Part shown: one piece after another, positions 17,274 to 26,460 of the stretch
Layout: the number at the start of each line of letters is the position of its first letter
Numbering within the stretch: the stretch's first letter is position 1
Assembly: GCF_030817495.1 (NCBI RefSeq)
Contig: NZ_JAUSZK010000001.1
Span: 4,629,001 to 4,693,000, forward strand
DNA length: 64,000 bases
Direction of reading: 5' to 3'
Source of the DNA: Streptomyces sp. V3I7
GTDB lineage: Bacteria; Actinomycetota; Actinomycetes; Streptomycetales; Streptomycetaceae
The notes under the pieces: generated by a model
What the model was told of the DNA's origin: nothing
What the model saw: only the letters and a program-made list of their open reading frames with translations
Database searches by the model: none
Made by a program: the position numbers and the translations under genes

Positions 17274-18245
17274 ATGCAGCCACGGAACATGTCCATGAGC
17301 GGCGTCGTCGACCTCGCCGCGGTGAAGGCGGCCCAGGAGGCCAGGGCCAAGGCGGAGCAGGCGCGCGCCGAATCCGCCCGGCAGGGCGGGACGGGAGCCG
17401 TCTCCCCGGCCGACCTGGTCATCGACGTCGACGAGGCCACCTTCGAGCGCGACGTACTCCAGCGCTCCGCCGAGGTGCCCGTCGTCATCGACTTCTGGGC
17501 CGAGTGGTGTCAGCCCTGCAAGCAGCTGAGCCCGGTCCTGGAGCGTCTGGCCCTGGAGTACGACGGGCGCTTCGTGCTCGCCAAGGTCGACGTCGACGCC
17601 AACCAGATGCTGATGCAGCAGTTCGGGGTCCAGGGGATCCCGGCCGTCTTCGCCGTCGTGGCGGGACAGGCGCTCCCGCTCTTCCAGGGGGCCGCGAGCG
17701 AGCAGCAGATCCGCGAGACCCTCGATCAGCTGGTGACGGTCGCCGAGCAGCGCTTCGGGCTGACCGGCCTGACCGTCGACCCGGACGCCGAACGCGGCCC
17801 CGAGGAGGCCGTCGCGGAGCCGGCCGGCCCGCACGACGCGGCGCTGGAGGCGGCCGTGCAGGCGCTCGACGCCGGCGACCTCGGCGGCGCGGTGCAGGCG
17901 TACAAGAACGTGCTGAACGAGGACCCGGGCAACACCGAGGCCAAACTGGGCCTGGCCCAGGCCGAGTTGCTCCAGCGGGTGCAGGGCGCCGACCCGCAGC
18001 AGGTGCGCCGCGAGGCGGCGGACAACCCGGCGGACGTCGAGGCCCAGATCGCCGCGGCGGACCTGGACCTGGTGGGCGGTCACGTCGACGACGCCTTCGG
18101 GCGGCTCATCGACGCCGTGCGGCGCACGGCGGGCGACGACCGGGACGCCCTGCGGCGGCGGCTGCTCGAACTCTTCGAGGTGGTGGGCTCGGAGGACCCG
18201 CGGGTCGTCAACGCCCGCCGGTCGCTGGCGCGCGCTTTGTTCTGA
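17274..18245 (+). CDS. thioredoxin-TPR fusion protein (YbbN/CnoX-like)
   Basis: A 323-residue cytoplasmic protein. The N-terminal Ala/Gln-rich helix (about 10-40) is followed by a thioredoxin domain (50-155) with the active site WCQPC, Cys79 and Cys82. A C-terminal half carries TPR-like helical repeats (AVQALDAGDLGGAVQAYKNV, then PGNTEAKLGLAQAEL). This matches the YbbN/CnoX family of thioredoxin-fold co-chaperones. The Gln-Pro active-site dipeptide differs from the Gly-Pro of classic thioredoxin and suggests altered redox potential. A strong GGGGGAGG lies 8 nt before the ATG. Confidence 0.9.
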   Translation: MQPRNMSMSGVVDLAAVKAAQEARAKAEQARAESARQGGTGAVSPADLVIDVDEATFERDVLQRSAEVPVVIDFWAEWCQPCKQLSPVLERLALEYDGRFVLAKVDVDANQMLMQQFGVQGIPAVFAVVAGQALPLFQGAASEQQIRETLDQLVTVAEQRFGLTGLTVDPDAERGPEEAVAEPAGPHDAALEAAVQALDAGDLGGAVQAYKNVLNEDPGNTEAKLGLAQAELLQRVQGADPQQVRREAADNPADVEAQIAAADLDLVGGHVDDAFGRLIDAVRRTAGDDRDALRRRLLELFEVVGSEDPRVVNARRSLARALF

Positions 18246-18264
18246 AATCCGGACATGTGTCGGG

Positions 18265-18282
18265 GCGGGGCGAGAGCCCCGC
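18265..18282 (+). terminator. terminator after thioredoxin-TPR gene
   Basis: GCGGGGC and GCCCCGC pair around a GAGA tetraloop 20 nt past the stop. It is short but very GC-rich. Confidence 0.6.
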
Positions 18283-18333
18283 TCTGACCAGTCGCTAAAC
18301 GCCGGTACATGTGACCGCCGGGTGAAACTTTTG

Positions 18334-18532
18334 CTGACGTCATGTCAGGGCAGCCGCGTTTTACCAAATCTTGGCAATCGCGGCCGCTGTTACTCGGAGT
18401 AAATCGCGAGCGTTGTTCTGTCTGAATCCGTCCAGGCATCAACGACTTTGTTCTCCCCTTGGATGCCACCGAATGTTGCACCCCGGTGTCGCTGGGTCGC
18501 CGTTCGGTTACCCCGTCGTTACTGCCTAGTAA
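18334..18532 (+). promoter_or_regulatory. cluster of inverted repeats upstream of DUF6230 operon
   Basis: Four dyads occur within 200 nt: CTGAC-N5-GTCAG (18334-18348), TTACCAA-N3-TTGGCAA (18361-18377, one mismatched pair), TTACTCGGAGTAA (18390-18402) and TTACTGCCTAGTAA (18519-18532). The last two share TTACT-N3/4-AGTAA. They are candidate regulator sites for the three-gene operon downstream; no regulator is identified. Confidence 0.45.
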
Positions 18533-18911
18533 TGACCCCCCTTGTGCGGGCGGCGAGAATGCACCACGATCGGCGGCGCTCGGTCCATTTCCGCACGCCG
18601 ACACCCAGTCGGGCGGGCGGCCAATCTGGGTCCCCACCGGGCAGAGCCGGCGGCAGTGGCGCCGGCTCTAGGGCAGGGGGGTCTTCGCCACCGGTGAAGC
18701 CTGCCCGGCAGGGTTGTGCGTGATGCGTGTCAGGCGCGACCAGTGGTTGTCGCTCGGGGGTGATCGCCGGTGATTCGGGCGCGGTTCGCGCCTTCGAGCG
18801 CGGGCGCTCTCCTTTCCGAGGACGTAGCACTTCTCCCATCCCTGTGACCGGCCGAGCCGCCGACTGGGGCCAGGCCGGGGCCAGGAGATGTACGTCCGAG
18901 AAGGAGGAAAT

Positions 18912-19547
18912 ATGGAGTCCCAGGTGCGTGGCGGGACCAGATGGAAGCGGTTCGCTGTGGTCATGGTGCCCAGCGTCGCCGCCACGGCAGCGATAGGTGT
19001 CGCCCTCGCGCAGGGCGCCCTGGCCGCGTCGTTCAGCGTGTCCGGTCAGTCGTTCAAGGTGACGGCGGACCGGCTCGAGGGTGACGGCTTCGCGCAGTAC
19101 GGCGCCCTCGACGAGGGTTACACGCTCAAGGGTGACAAGACGGTCCACCCGGTCGCCGTGTCGTCGTTCCAGCACGCCAACATCACCAACATGTGCCAGT
19201 CGGTGGTCACTCCGGGCATCCCGGTGCTCGGCTCCGTCAGCCTCGTGCTGACGGCGGGCAACAGCGGCACGCCGGTCAAGGCCGACAACATCTACATCGA
19301 CGTCGCCGACCTGAACGCGGACGCCACGTTCAAGAACATCGACATCGGTGTGGCCGCCAAGGACGCCTCCAAGGGTCCGGGCATGAAGGGCCATGGTGAG
19401 CAGGCCAACCCCTTCGGCTTCGCGCAGCAGGCCGACAAGGCCATCCTGACCGACGTGAAGCAGACGGCGTGGGCCACCACCGCCGGAACCTTCAAGCTCA
19501 GCGGCCTGAAGATGTCGCTGCACCAGGGTGTCAAGGAGTGCTACTAA
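18912..19547 (+). CDS. DUF6230 family exported protein
   Basis: A 211-residue protein sometimes annotated as cholesterol esterase, a name for which I see no catalytic serine motif. After a basic N-terminus, a hydrophobic segment (about 15-37, ending AQGALAASF) is a signal peptide or anchor. The rest is beta-rich and polar with two cysteines (TNMCQSVV and the terminal KECY) that could form a disulfide. AAGGAGG lies 5 nt before the ATG; an in-frame ATG 24 nt earlier lacks such a site. It is the first gene of a three-gene operon. Function is unknown. Confidence 0.85.
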   Translation: MESQVRGGTRWKRFAVVMVPSVAATAAIGVALAQGALAASFSVSGQSFKVTADRLEGDGFAQYGALDEGYTLKGDKTVHPVAVSSFQHANITNMCQSVVTPGIPVLGSVSLVLTAGNSGTPVKADNIYIDVADLNADATFKNIDIGVAAKDASKGPGMKGHGEQANPFGFAQQADKAILTDVKQTAWATTAGTFKLSGLKMSLHQGVKECY

Positions 19548-19666
19548 GCACTCGATGACGGGCGGGGGAGCCATCGGCGCCCCCGCCCGTCCCCTCTCCG
19601 GCCGCGCCTTCACACGCGGCACACATCACCACCACAGCACAACGCCGCACCAGGGAGCTGTTTTCC

Positions 19667-20182
19667 ATGAGCGCCGAGACTCCTGCCGTATCCGGCCAGT
19701 TCACCCGCAGGAGGCAGCAGTTCCGCGTCTGGCGGGGCGAGAGGCCGTTCTGGTCCGGGCTGTTCGTCCTGCTCAGCGGGTTCCCGATCGCCTACCTGCC
19801 GTACGCACATCTGCAGATCGGCCACCTCACGCTGGCGATGGCGACCACGGCGGGCGCCGGGTCCCTGATCATCGGTGTGCTGCTCGTCGTCCTGGGCGTC
19901 AGCCTCTGGTTCCAGAAGCACGTACGGGTCTTCGCGGGTGTCGCGGCGATTCTGCTGGGGCTGGTGTCCCTCCCCGTGTCCAACCTCGGCGGCTTCTTCA
20001 TCGGCTTCCTGCTCTCGCTGATCGGCGGGGCGATGGCCGTGGCGTGGGCGCCGGGCGAGGAGAGCCAGGCGCAGCCGGCCGGTGCGGGGACGACGGAGGC
20101 GGGCGACGCGGCGATGCATGCGAACGATCTGTCAGGAACGAGCCCGGCCAACGGGGCGAACGGGAGGCACAGTGCCGGCTGA
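19667..20182 (+). CDS. DUF6114 family membrane protein
   Basis: A 171-residue integral membrane protein with four hydrophobic spans (about 25-46, 52-80, 85-100 and 105-125). The cytoplasmic N-terminus (RRRQQFRVWRGERPFWSG) is basic and the C-terminus is polar and Ala/Gly-rich. The gene follows the DUF6230 gene after 119 nt and its stop overlaps the start of the next gene, so the third protein is translationally coupled. This order is recurrent in Streptomyces. Biochemical function is unknown. Confidence 0.85.
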   Translation: MSAETPAVSGQFTRRRQQFRVWRGERPFWSGLFVLLSGFPIAYLPYAHLQIGHLTLAMATTAGAGSLIIGVLLVVLGVSLWFQKHVRVFAGVAAILLGLVSLPVSNLGGFFIGFLLSLIGGAMAVAWAPGEESQAQPAGAGTTEAGDAAMHANDLSGTSPANGANGRHSAG

Positions 20183-21491
20183 CGAGGTGACCCACGGGAC
20201 TGATGTGGACGAGTCCTGTGCGAGAACCGGGCCGCGCCACGCGGCACCCAAGAAGCCGCTGTTCACCAGGTTCCACATGCCGACGGGCCGGACGATAGCC
20301 TCCGTGGCGATGCCGACCGCGGTCCTCATGGGCATGGGGTTCACGTCCTCGCTCGCCCTCGCCGACAGCGGGACGCCGACGCCGAAGCCGTCCAAGAGCC
20401 TGTCCGCGGACGACTACGCCAGCAATCTGTCCGTGGACCAGTACAAGGACTGCGTCGCGGCCCTCGACGGCTCCAAGGACAAGACGGACACGCCGTCGCC
20501 GTCCGCGAGCGAGGCCGACAAGTCCGACGGCACGTCCAAGGACGAGGCCGAGCCGAAGCCCTCGGCGTCGAGCGGCGGACAGGACACGCCGGGCACGCCG
20601 TCCTCGCCGGATTCAGGTTCCGGCGATGCCGGTACGCCCTCGCCGTCCGCCTCCCCCGAGGCGCCGGAGAGCGGTTCCGGCAGCACCTCCTCGGCTCCCT
20701 CGTCGTCCTCGGACGGCGGGCTGCTCGGTGGCCTGGGCGACGCGGTGGGCGGTCTGCTCGGCGGCGGTGGCTCGACCCCGTCGGCGAGCGCGAGCCCCAC
20801 GCCGTCCCCGTCGGCCACCGGCGACGCCGCCGGCAGCGTCACCGGCTCCGTCAAGGACACGGTCGACCAGACCACCAAGACGGTCGGCGACACCGTGAAG
20901 GGCACCACCGACACGGTGTCCAAGACGGTCGGCGGTACCACCGAAGCCGTGCGGAAGGCGGCCGAGGCGGCGGCCTCCGGAACCGGTCCGGCGGCGGACT
21001 CCGGCGCGTCCGCGGACGGCTGCCCGGTCGCCACCGACGAGACCGGCGGCGTGGACAACGCGGTGCCGGTGGCGGACGACCCCTGGTACCTCAACGCCAG
21101 CTCGCTGCTCCTCAAGGGCGCCGACTACCAGGGCATCGTCCAGGTGAAGACGGCCAGCGGGGGCACCAAGAAGGTGCTCAAGTACGTCATCTCCGACGGC
21201 ACCGACATCGGCGACCTGCACCAGACGGTGAAGGACAAGCAGTCCGGCAAGACCTACCACGTGCAGGCGGCCAAGGGCTCGACGTCCACGATCCGCGACG
21301 GCAAGACGGTGATGTACACCGAGAGCATCTCCGGCAACCTGTTCGGGCTGATCCCGCTGAAGTTCACCCCGGACAGCCCGCCGCCGCTGAACCTGCCGCT
21401 GATCTACTTCACCGACGTCCACGTGACCCAGGCCGCCCAGTTCGGCGGCAGCCTGCACGTGCCCGGCATGCACGTGTTCACGACCGACTGA
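20172..21491 (+). CDS. secreted low-complexity protein of DUF6230/DUF6114 operon
   Basis: A 439-residue exported protein. The GTG start (VPADEVTHG) is preceded by GGGAGG and lies inside the DUF6114 gene. A late signal segment at about 40-64 ends LALADSG. Residues 65-240 are Ser/Thr/Pro/Asp-rich low complexity with a Gly-rich LLGGLGDAVGGLLGGGG hinge and a VDQTTKTVGDTVKGTTDTV helix. The folded C-terminal 140 residues (from DPWYLNASSLLLKGADYQGI) are beta-rich. This looks like a wall-spanning stalk with an outer domain. No enzymatic motif is seen. Confidence 0.8.
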   Translation: MPADEVTHGTDVDESCARTGPRHAAPKKPLFTRFHMPTGRTIASVAMPTAVLMGMGFTSSLALADSGTPTPKPSKSLSADDYASNLSVDQYKDCVAALDGSKDKTDTPSPSASEADKSDGTSKDEAEPKPSASSGGQDTPGTPSSPDSGSGDAGTPSPSASPEAPESGSGSTSSAPSSSSDGGLLGGLGDAVGGLLGGGGSTPSASASPTPSPSATGDAAGSVTGSVKDTVDQTTKTVGDTVKGTTDTVSKTVGGTTEAVRKAAEAAASGTGPAADSGASADGCPVATDETGGVDNAVPVADDPWYLNASSLLLKGADYQGIVQVKTASGGTKKVLKYVISDGTDIGDLHQTVKDKQSGKTYHVQAAKGSTSTIRDGKTVMYTESISGNLFGLIPLKFTPDSPPPLNLPLIYFTDVHVTQAAQFGGSLHVPGMHVFTTD

Positions 21492-21525
21492 GCGCGCTCA
21501 CAGGCCCGTTCGGGAGCCGCAACGC

Positions 21526-21560
21526 CTGAGGGCGCCCCCTGTCGCAGGGGGCGCCCTCAG
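21526..21560. terminator. bidirectional terminator, envelope operon / pyk
   Basis: Perfect 16-bp arms (CTGAGGGCGCCCCCTG) with a TCG loop, between the convergent ends of the secreted-protein gene and pyk. Confidence 0.9.
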
Positions 21561-21601
21561 CGCCGTTCAAAGGCCTTCGCGGCCGGGGCCGTCGGTGGCC
21601 G

Positions 21602-23032
21602 TCAGTCCTGGTCGCCGCCACCGAGGTGGTGGACGCGCACCATGTTGGTGGTGCCGGGGACGCCGGGGGGCGAGCCCGCGGTGATGACCACGATGTCGCC
21701 CGGGCTGAACCGCTTGAGCTTGATGACCTCCTGGTCCACCAGGTCGACCATCTCGTCGGTGCTGTTCACGAACGGCACGACGTGCGACTCCACGCCCCAG
21801 CTGAGGGTCAGCTGGTTGCGGGTGGACTCGTCCGTGGTGAAGGCGATGACCGGCTGGGCGGCGCGGTAGCGCGAGAGCCGGCGGGCCGTGTCACCGGACT
21901 TGGTGAAGGCGACCAGGCCCTTGCCGCCCAGGAAGTCCGCGATCTCCGCGGCCGCGCGGGCCACCGAACCGCCCTGCGTGCGCGGCTTCTTGCCCGGGAC
22001 GAGGGGCTGCAGGCCCTTGGACAGCAGCTCCTCCTCGGCCGCCTGGACGATCTTCGACATCGTCTTGACGGTCTCGACCGGATACGCGCCCACGCTCGAC
22101 TCGGCGGACAGCATGACCGCGTCGGCGCCGTCCAGGATCGCGTTGGCCACGTCGGAGGCCTCGGCGCGGGTCGGACGGGAGTTGGTGATCATCGACTCCA
22201 TCATCTGGGTCGCCACGATCACCGGCTTGGCGTTGCGCCGGCACAGCTCGATCAGGCGCTTCTGCACCATCGGGACCTTCTCGAGCGGGTACTCGACGGC
22301 CAGGTCACCGCGGGCGACCATCACGCCGTCGAAGGCCATCACGACGTCCGTCATGTTCTCCACCGCCTGCGGCTTCTCCACCTTGGCGATGACCGGGACG
22401 CGGCGGCCCTCCTCGTCCATGACCTTGTGGACGTCCTGGATGTCCTTGGCGTCGCGGACGAAGGACAGGGCGACCATGTCGCAGCCCATGCGCAGCGCGA
22501 ACCGCAGGTCCTCGACGTCCTTCTCGCTCAGCGCGGGCACGTTGACGGCCGCGCCGGGCAGGTTGATGCCCTTGTGGTCGGAGACGACACCGCCCTCGAT
22601 GACGATCGTCTTCACCCGCGGACCCTCGATGTCCACGACCTTCAGCTCGACGTTGCCGTCGTTGATGAGGACCTGGTCGCCGCGCGAGACGTCGCCCGGC
22701 AGGCCCTTGTACGTCGTTCCGCAGATGTGCTTGTCGCCCGGAACGTCCTCGGTGGTGATGACGAACTCGTCACCGCGCTCCAGCTCCACCGGGCCCTCGG
22801 CGAAAGTTTCCAGACGGATCTTCGGGCCCTGGAGGTCGGCGAGGACACCGACGGCCTTGCCGGTCTCCTTGGCGGCGGCCCGGACGCGGTCGTACCGCGC
22901 CTGGTGCTCGGCGTGGGTGCCGTGACTGAAGTTGAAGCGGGCTACGTTCATGCCCGCCTCGATCATGTCGACGAGCTTCTCGTGGGAGTCGACCGCGGGG
23001 CCGAGAGTACAGACGATTTTCGAACGGCGCAT
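21602..23032 (-). CDS. pyk: pyruvate kinase
   Basis: A 476-residue enzyme converting phosphoenolpyruvate and ADP to pyruvate and ATP. The N-terminus MRRSKIVCTLGP, the substrate loop ADLQGPKIR, the signature IAKVEKPQAVEN and the metal-binding MVARGDLAVE are all intact. The C-terminal regulatory domain is present. It is followed on the minus strand by a convergent terminator and lies downstream of ackA and pta, placing three enzymes of the lower glycolysis/acetate node together. Streptomyces usually has two pyruvate kinases; this is the one beside ackA-pta. Confidence 0.96.
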   Translation of the reverse strand: MRRSKIVCTLGPAVDSHEKLVDMIEAGMNVARFNFSHGTHAEHQARYDRVRAAAKETGKAVGVLADLQGPKIRLETFAEGPVELERGDEFVITTEDVPGDKHICGTTYKGLPGDVSRGDQVLINDGNVELKVVDIEGPRVKTIVIEGGVVSDHKGINLPGAAVNVPALSEKDVEDLRFALRMGCDMVALSFVRDAKDIQDVHKVMDEEGRRVPVIAKVEKPQAVENMTDVVMAFDGVMVARGDLAVEYPLEKVPMVQKRLIELCRRNAKPVIVATQMMESMITNSRPTRAEASDVANAILDGADAVMLSAESSVGAYPVETVKTMSKIVQAAEEELLSKGLQPLVPGKKPRTQGGSVARAAAEIADFLGGKGLVAFTKSGDTARRLSRYRAAQPVIAFTTDESTRNQLTLSWGVESHVVPFVNSTDEMVDLVDQEVIKLKRFSPGDIVVITAGSPPGVPGTTNMVRVHHLGGGDQD

Positions 23033-23126
23033 GGGTGCGATCCTATCGGTTTGTTTCGCCGCGGAATATTCCGGCCGGTGGAAGAGACAAATGGGCGGAC
23101 ATGCGCTCAGGCGTGTTACCGGGCTG

Positions 23127-23162
23127 TATTGCTCAGCTGTTCCCTCTATTGCTCAGCTGTTC
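23127..23162. repeat. 20-nt tandem duplication at ackA 3' end
   Basis: TATTGCTCAGCTGTTC occurs twice, 20 nt apart, with CCTC after the first copy. The second copy contains the last codons and stop of ackA, so the first is a duplicated relic of the gene end. Confidence 0.8.
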
Positions 23163-24373
23163 TTTCGGACCAGCGCGTAGGTCTGTGCGGCGATCTCCAG
23201 TTCCTCGTCGGTCGGCACCACCGCGACCGCCACCCGCGCGGACTCGGGCGAGATCAGCCGCGGTTCCCCGCCGCGTACGGCGTTCAGCGCGTCGTCGACC
23301 GCCAGGCCCAGCTCCTCAAGGCCCGCGATCGCCGCCGCGCGCACCGGCGCCGCGTTCTCGCCGACGCCGGCCGTGAACGCGACGGCGTCCACGTGACCGA
23401 GCAGCGCGTAATAGGCGCCGATGTACTTCTTGAGCCGGTGAATGTAAATATCGAAGGCGAGCGCCGCCTCTTCGTCGCCCTCGTCGATCCGGCGGCGGAT
23501 CTCCCGCATGTCATTGTCGCCGCACAGACCGAACAGGCCGCTGCTCTTGTTCAGAAGAGTGTCGATCTCGTCCATGGACATTCCGGCGACACGCGCCAAA
23601 TGGAAGATGACCGCCGGATCCAGGTCACCGGAGCGCGTTCCCATCACGAGCCCCTCCAGCGGCGTCAGCCCCATGGAGGTGTCCACGCACCGGCCCTTCT
23701 CCACCGCCGACGCCGAGGCGCCGTTGCCGAGGTGCAGCACGATGACGTTGACCTCGGAGGGGTCCTTGCCCAGCAGCCGCGCGGTCCGACGGGAGACGTA
23801 GGCGTGCGAGGTGCCGTGGAAGCCGTAGCGGCGGATGCGGTGGCGGTCGGCGATCTTCGGATCGATGGCGTACCGCGCCGCCGACTCCGGCATCGTCGTG
23901 TGGAAGGCGGTGTCGAAGACCGCGACCTGGGGCAGGTCGGGCCGCAGCGTCTGCGCCGTACGAATACCCGTCAGATTGGCCGGGTTGTGCAGCGGCGCGA
24001 CCGGGATCAACCGCTCGATCTCGGTGAGCACCGAGTCGTCGATGACGGTCGGCTCGGTGAAGAACATGCCGCCGTGCACCACGCGGTGCCCGATGGCGGC
24101 CAGTTCCGGCGAGTCCAGGCCGAGGCCGTCCCGGGTCAGCTCCTCGGCGACGGCCTTCAGCGCGCCCTCGTGGTCGGCGATCGGCCCGTTCTGCTCGCGG
24201 GTCTCGCCGGTGGCCAGGCAGGTGTGCTTCAGCCGTGAGGTCTGCTCGCCGATGCGCTCGACCAGGCCCACCGCGAGCCGGCCGCTGTCCCTCATGTCCA
24301 GCAGCTGGTACTTCACCGACGAGGAGCCGGAGTTGAGGACGAGGACCCGGGTCGGGTCGCTGGGGGTGCTCAC
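23153..24373 (-). CDS. ackA: acetate kinase
   Basis: A 406-residue ASKHA-fold kinase making acetate and ATP from acetyl phosphate and ADP. The N-terminal VLVLNSGSSSVKY motif, the second signature HRVVHGG, GFHGTSHAYVSR, and the nucleotide segment HLGNGASASAVEKG are all present. The GTG start overlaps the pta stop by 4 nt (GTGA), so the two genes are translationally coupled and form the Pta-AckA acetate overflow pathway. Confidence 0.96.
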   Translation of the reverse strand: MSTPSDPTRVLVLNSGSSSVKYQLLDMRDSGRLAVGLVERIGEQTSRLKHTCLATGETREQNGPIADHEGALKAVAEELTRDGLGLDSPELAAIGHRVVHGGMFFTEPTVIDDSVLTEIERLIPVAPLHNPANLTGIRTAQTLRPDLPQVAVFDTAFHTTMPESAARYAIDPKIADRHRIRRYGFHGTSHAYVSRRTARLLGKDPSEVNVIVLHLGNGASASAVEKGRCVDTSMGLTPLEGLVMGTRSGDLDPAVIFHLARVAGMSMDEIDTLLNKSSGLFGLCGDNDMREIRRRIDEGDEEAALAFDIYIHRLKKYIGAYYALLGHVDAVAFTAGVGENAAPVRAAAIAGLEELGLAVDDALNAVRGGEPRLISPESARVAVAVVPTDEELEIAAQTYALVRKNS

Positions 24374-26460
24374 TGCTGGGCTGCCTTCTCGCTGGGGTGC
24401 TGGGCCTGGATCGCCGTGATGGCGACGGTGTTGACGATGTCCTGGACGAGAGCGCCCCGGGACAGGTCGTTGACCGGCTTGCGCAGACCCTGAAGGACCG
24501 GGCCGACGGCGATCGCGCCGGCCGAGCGCTGCACGGCCTTGTAGGTGTTGTTGCCGGTGTTGAGGTCGGGGAAGATCAGCACACTGGCCTGCCCGGCGAC
24601 CTCGGAGTCCGGCAGCTTGGTCGCGGCCACCGTCGGCTCCACGGCCGCGTCGTACTGGATCGGGCCCTCGATCTTCAGGTCGGGGCGCCGCGCGCGGGCC
24701 AGTTCGGTCGCCTCGCGCACCTTGTCGACGTCGGCGCCCGAACCGGACGTACCGGTGGAGTACGACAGCATCGCGATCCGCGGCTCCACCCCGAACTGGG
24801 CGGCGGTGGACGCCGACTGGAGGGCGATGTCGGCCAGCTGCTCGGCGTTCGGGTCCGGGTTGACGGCGCAGTCGCCGTACACCAGCACCTTGTCGGCGAG
24901 GCACATGAAGAACACCGACGAGACGATCGACGCGTCCGGCCTGGTCTTGATGATCTCGAAGGCGGGCCGGATGGTCGCGGCCGTGGAGTGCACCGCCCCG
25001 GACACCATCCCGTCGGCGAGCCCCTCCTGGACCATCAGCGTGCCGAAGTAGTTCACGTCGCTGACGACGTCGTACGCCAGCTCGACGGTCACGCCCTTGT
25101 GGGCGCGCAGTTGGGCGTACTTCTCGGCGAAGGCGTCGCGCAGTTCGGAGGTGGCCGGGTCGATCAGCTGGGCCTCGGCGAGGTCGATGCCCAGGTCGGC
25201 GGCCTTCTTGCGGATCTGGTCGACCGGACCGAGCAGGGTCAGGTCGCACACGTCCCGGCGCAGCAGCACCTCGGCTGCGTGCAGCACGCGCTCCTCGGTG
25301 CCCTCCGGCAGCACGACCCGGCGCCGGTCCGCGCGGGCCCGCTCCAGCAGCTTGTGCTCGAACATCATCGGGGTGAGGCGGTCGCCGCTCGGGGCGCTCA
25401 CGTGCGAGGTCAGCTCGCCGGTGTCGACGTACCGCTCGAACAGCCCGAGCGCGGTCTCCGCCTTGCGCGGGGTGGCCGCGCTCAGCTTGCCCTCCAGGGA
25501 GAACAGCCGCTCCGCGGTCGGGAAGCTGTTGCCGGGCACCGAGAGGACCGGGGTGCCCGGGGCGAGGCGGGCGGCCAGGGTGAGGACGCCGTCGGAGGGG
25601 ACCTCGTTCAGGGTCAGCAGCACGCCGGCGATCGGCGGGGTCCCGGCGCTGTGCGCGGCCAGCGAGCCGACGACCAGGTCGGCGCGGTCGCCCGGGGTCA
25701 CGACCAGGCAGCCGGGGGTCAGCGCGCCCAGCAGGTTGGGCAGCATGGCCCCGCCGAAGACGAAGTCGAGCGCGTCCCGGGCGAGCCCCGAGTCGTCGCC
25801 GAGCAGCACCTTGGCGTCGAGGGCGTGGCCGATCTGGGAGACGGTCGGCGCGGACAGGGCGGGCTCGTCAGGGAGGACGTAGCAGGGGACCGGCATCCGT
25901 CCGGCCAGCCGCTCGGCGATCTCGTCGCGGCCTCGGCGGTCCACCCGGTTGGCGACCATCGCCAGGACGTCGCAGCCGAGACCGTCGTACGCCCGGTAGG
26001 CGTTGCGCGTCTCGGCGAGCACCGACTCGGCGCTCTGCCCCAGGCCGCCCACGACCGGGATCACGGACGCGCCGAACTCGTTCGCCAGCCGCGCGTTCAG
26101 CGACAGCTCGTCCGGGAGCTGGGTGTCGGCGAAGTCCGTGCCGAGGACGAGGACGACGTCGTAGTCGCGGGCGACCTTGTGGAAGCGGTCGACCAGCACG
26201 GACACCAGCTCGTCGGTGCCGCGCTCGGCCTGGAGGGCGGACGCCTCGTGGTAGTCCATGCCGTACACGGTGGCCGGGTCCTGGGAGAGCCGGTAGCGGC
26301 CGCGCAGCAGCTCGAACAGCCGGTCCGGGCTGTGGTGCACGAGAGGCCGGAACACGCCCACCCGGTCGACCTGCCGGGTGAGCAGTTCCATGACGCCCAG
26401 CTCGACGACCTGGCGGCCGTCGCCGCGGTCGATACCGGTCACGTACACGCTGCGGGTCAC
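24370..26460 (-). CDS. pta: phosphate acetyltransferase, long form
   Basis: A 696-residue Pta with three parts: an N-terminal P-loop-like BioD/CobQ domain (about 1-200, VTGIDRGDGRQVVELGVMEL), a central DRTGG domain (about 215-330), and the C-terminal catalytic PTA/PTB domain (about 375-690, with MLSYSTGTSGSG). It interconverts acetyl-CoA and acetyl phosphate. The GTG start (VTRSVYVTG) has GGAG about 8 nt upstream; the longer frame has no such site. It is divergent from pfkA across 213 nt. Confidence 0.94.
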   Translation of the reverse strand: MTRSVYVTGIDRGDGRQVVELGVMELLTRQVDRVGVFRPLVHHSPDRLFELLRGRYRLSQDPATVYGMDYHEASALQAERGTDELVSVLVDRFHKVARDYDVVLVLGTDFADTQLPDELSLNARLANEFGASVIPVVGGLGQSAESVLAETRNAYRAYDGLGCDVLAMVANRVDRRGRDEIAERLAGRMPVPCYVLPDEPALSAPTVSQIGHALDAKVLLGDDSGLARDALDFVFGGAMLPNLLGALTPGCLVVTPGDRADLVVGSLAAHSAGTPPIAGVLLTLNEVPSDGVLTLAARLAPGTPVLSVPGNSFPTAERLFSLEGKLSAATPRKAETALGLFERYVDTGELTSHVSAPSGDRLTPMMFEHKLLERARADRRRVVLPEGTEERVLHAAEVLLRRDVCDLTLLGPVDQIRKKAADLGIDLAEAQLIDPATSELRDAFAEKYAQLRAHKGVTVELAYDVVSDVNYFGTLMVQEGLADGMVSGAVHSTAATIRPAFEIIKTRPDASIVSSVFFMCLADKVLVYGDCAVNPDPNAEQLADIALQSASTAAQFGVEPRIAMLSYSTGTSGSGADVDKVREATELARARRPDLKIEGPIQYDAAVEPTVAATKLPDSEVAGQASVLIFPDLNTGNNTYKAVQRSAGAIAVGPVLQGLRKPVNDLSRGALVQDIVNTVAITAIQAQHPSEKAAQQ

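Larger units (their letters stand above)
18246..18911. other. long gene-free leader of DUF6230 operon
   Basis: A 666-nt stretch with no credible gene. It starts with a terminator hairpin and then holds several short inverted repeats listed separately. It ends in a strong ribosome binding site (AAGGAGG) before the DUF6230 gene. It most likely contains the operon promoter and a long 5' UTR. Confidence 0.55.

Noticed and set aside
17038..17283. 82-codon upstream extension of the TetR gene
   Set aside because: Arg/Pro-rich, overlaps the thioredoxin-TPR start, no ribosome binding site; an ATG just before the HTH fits better.
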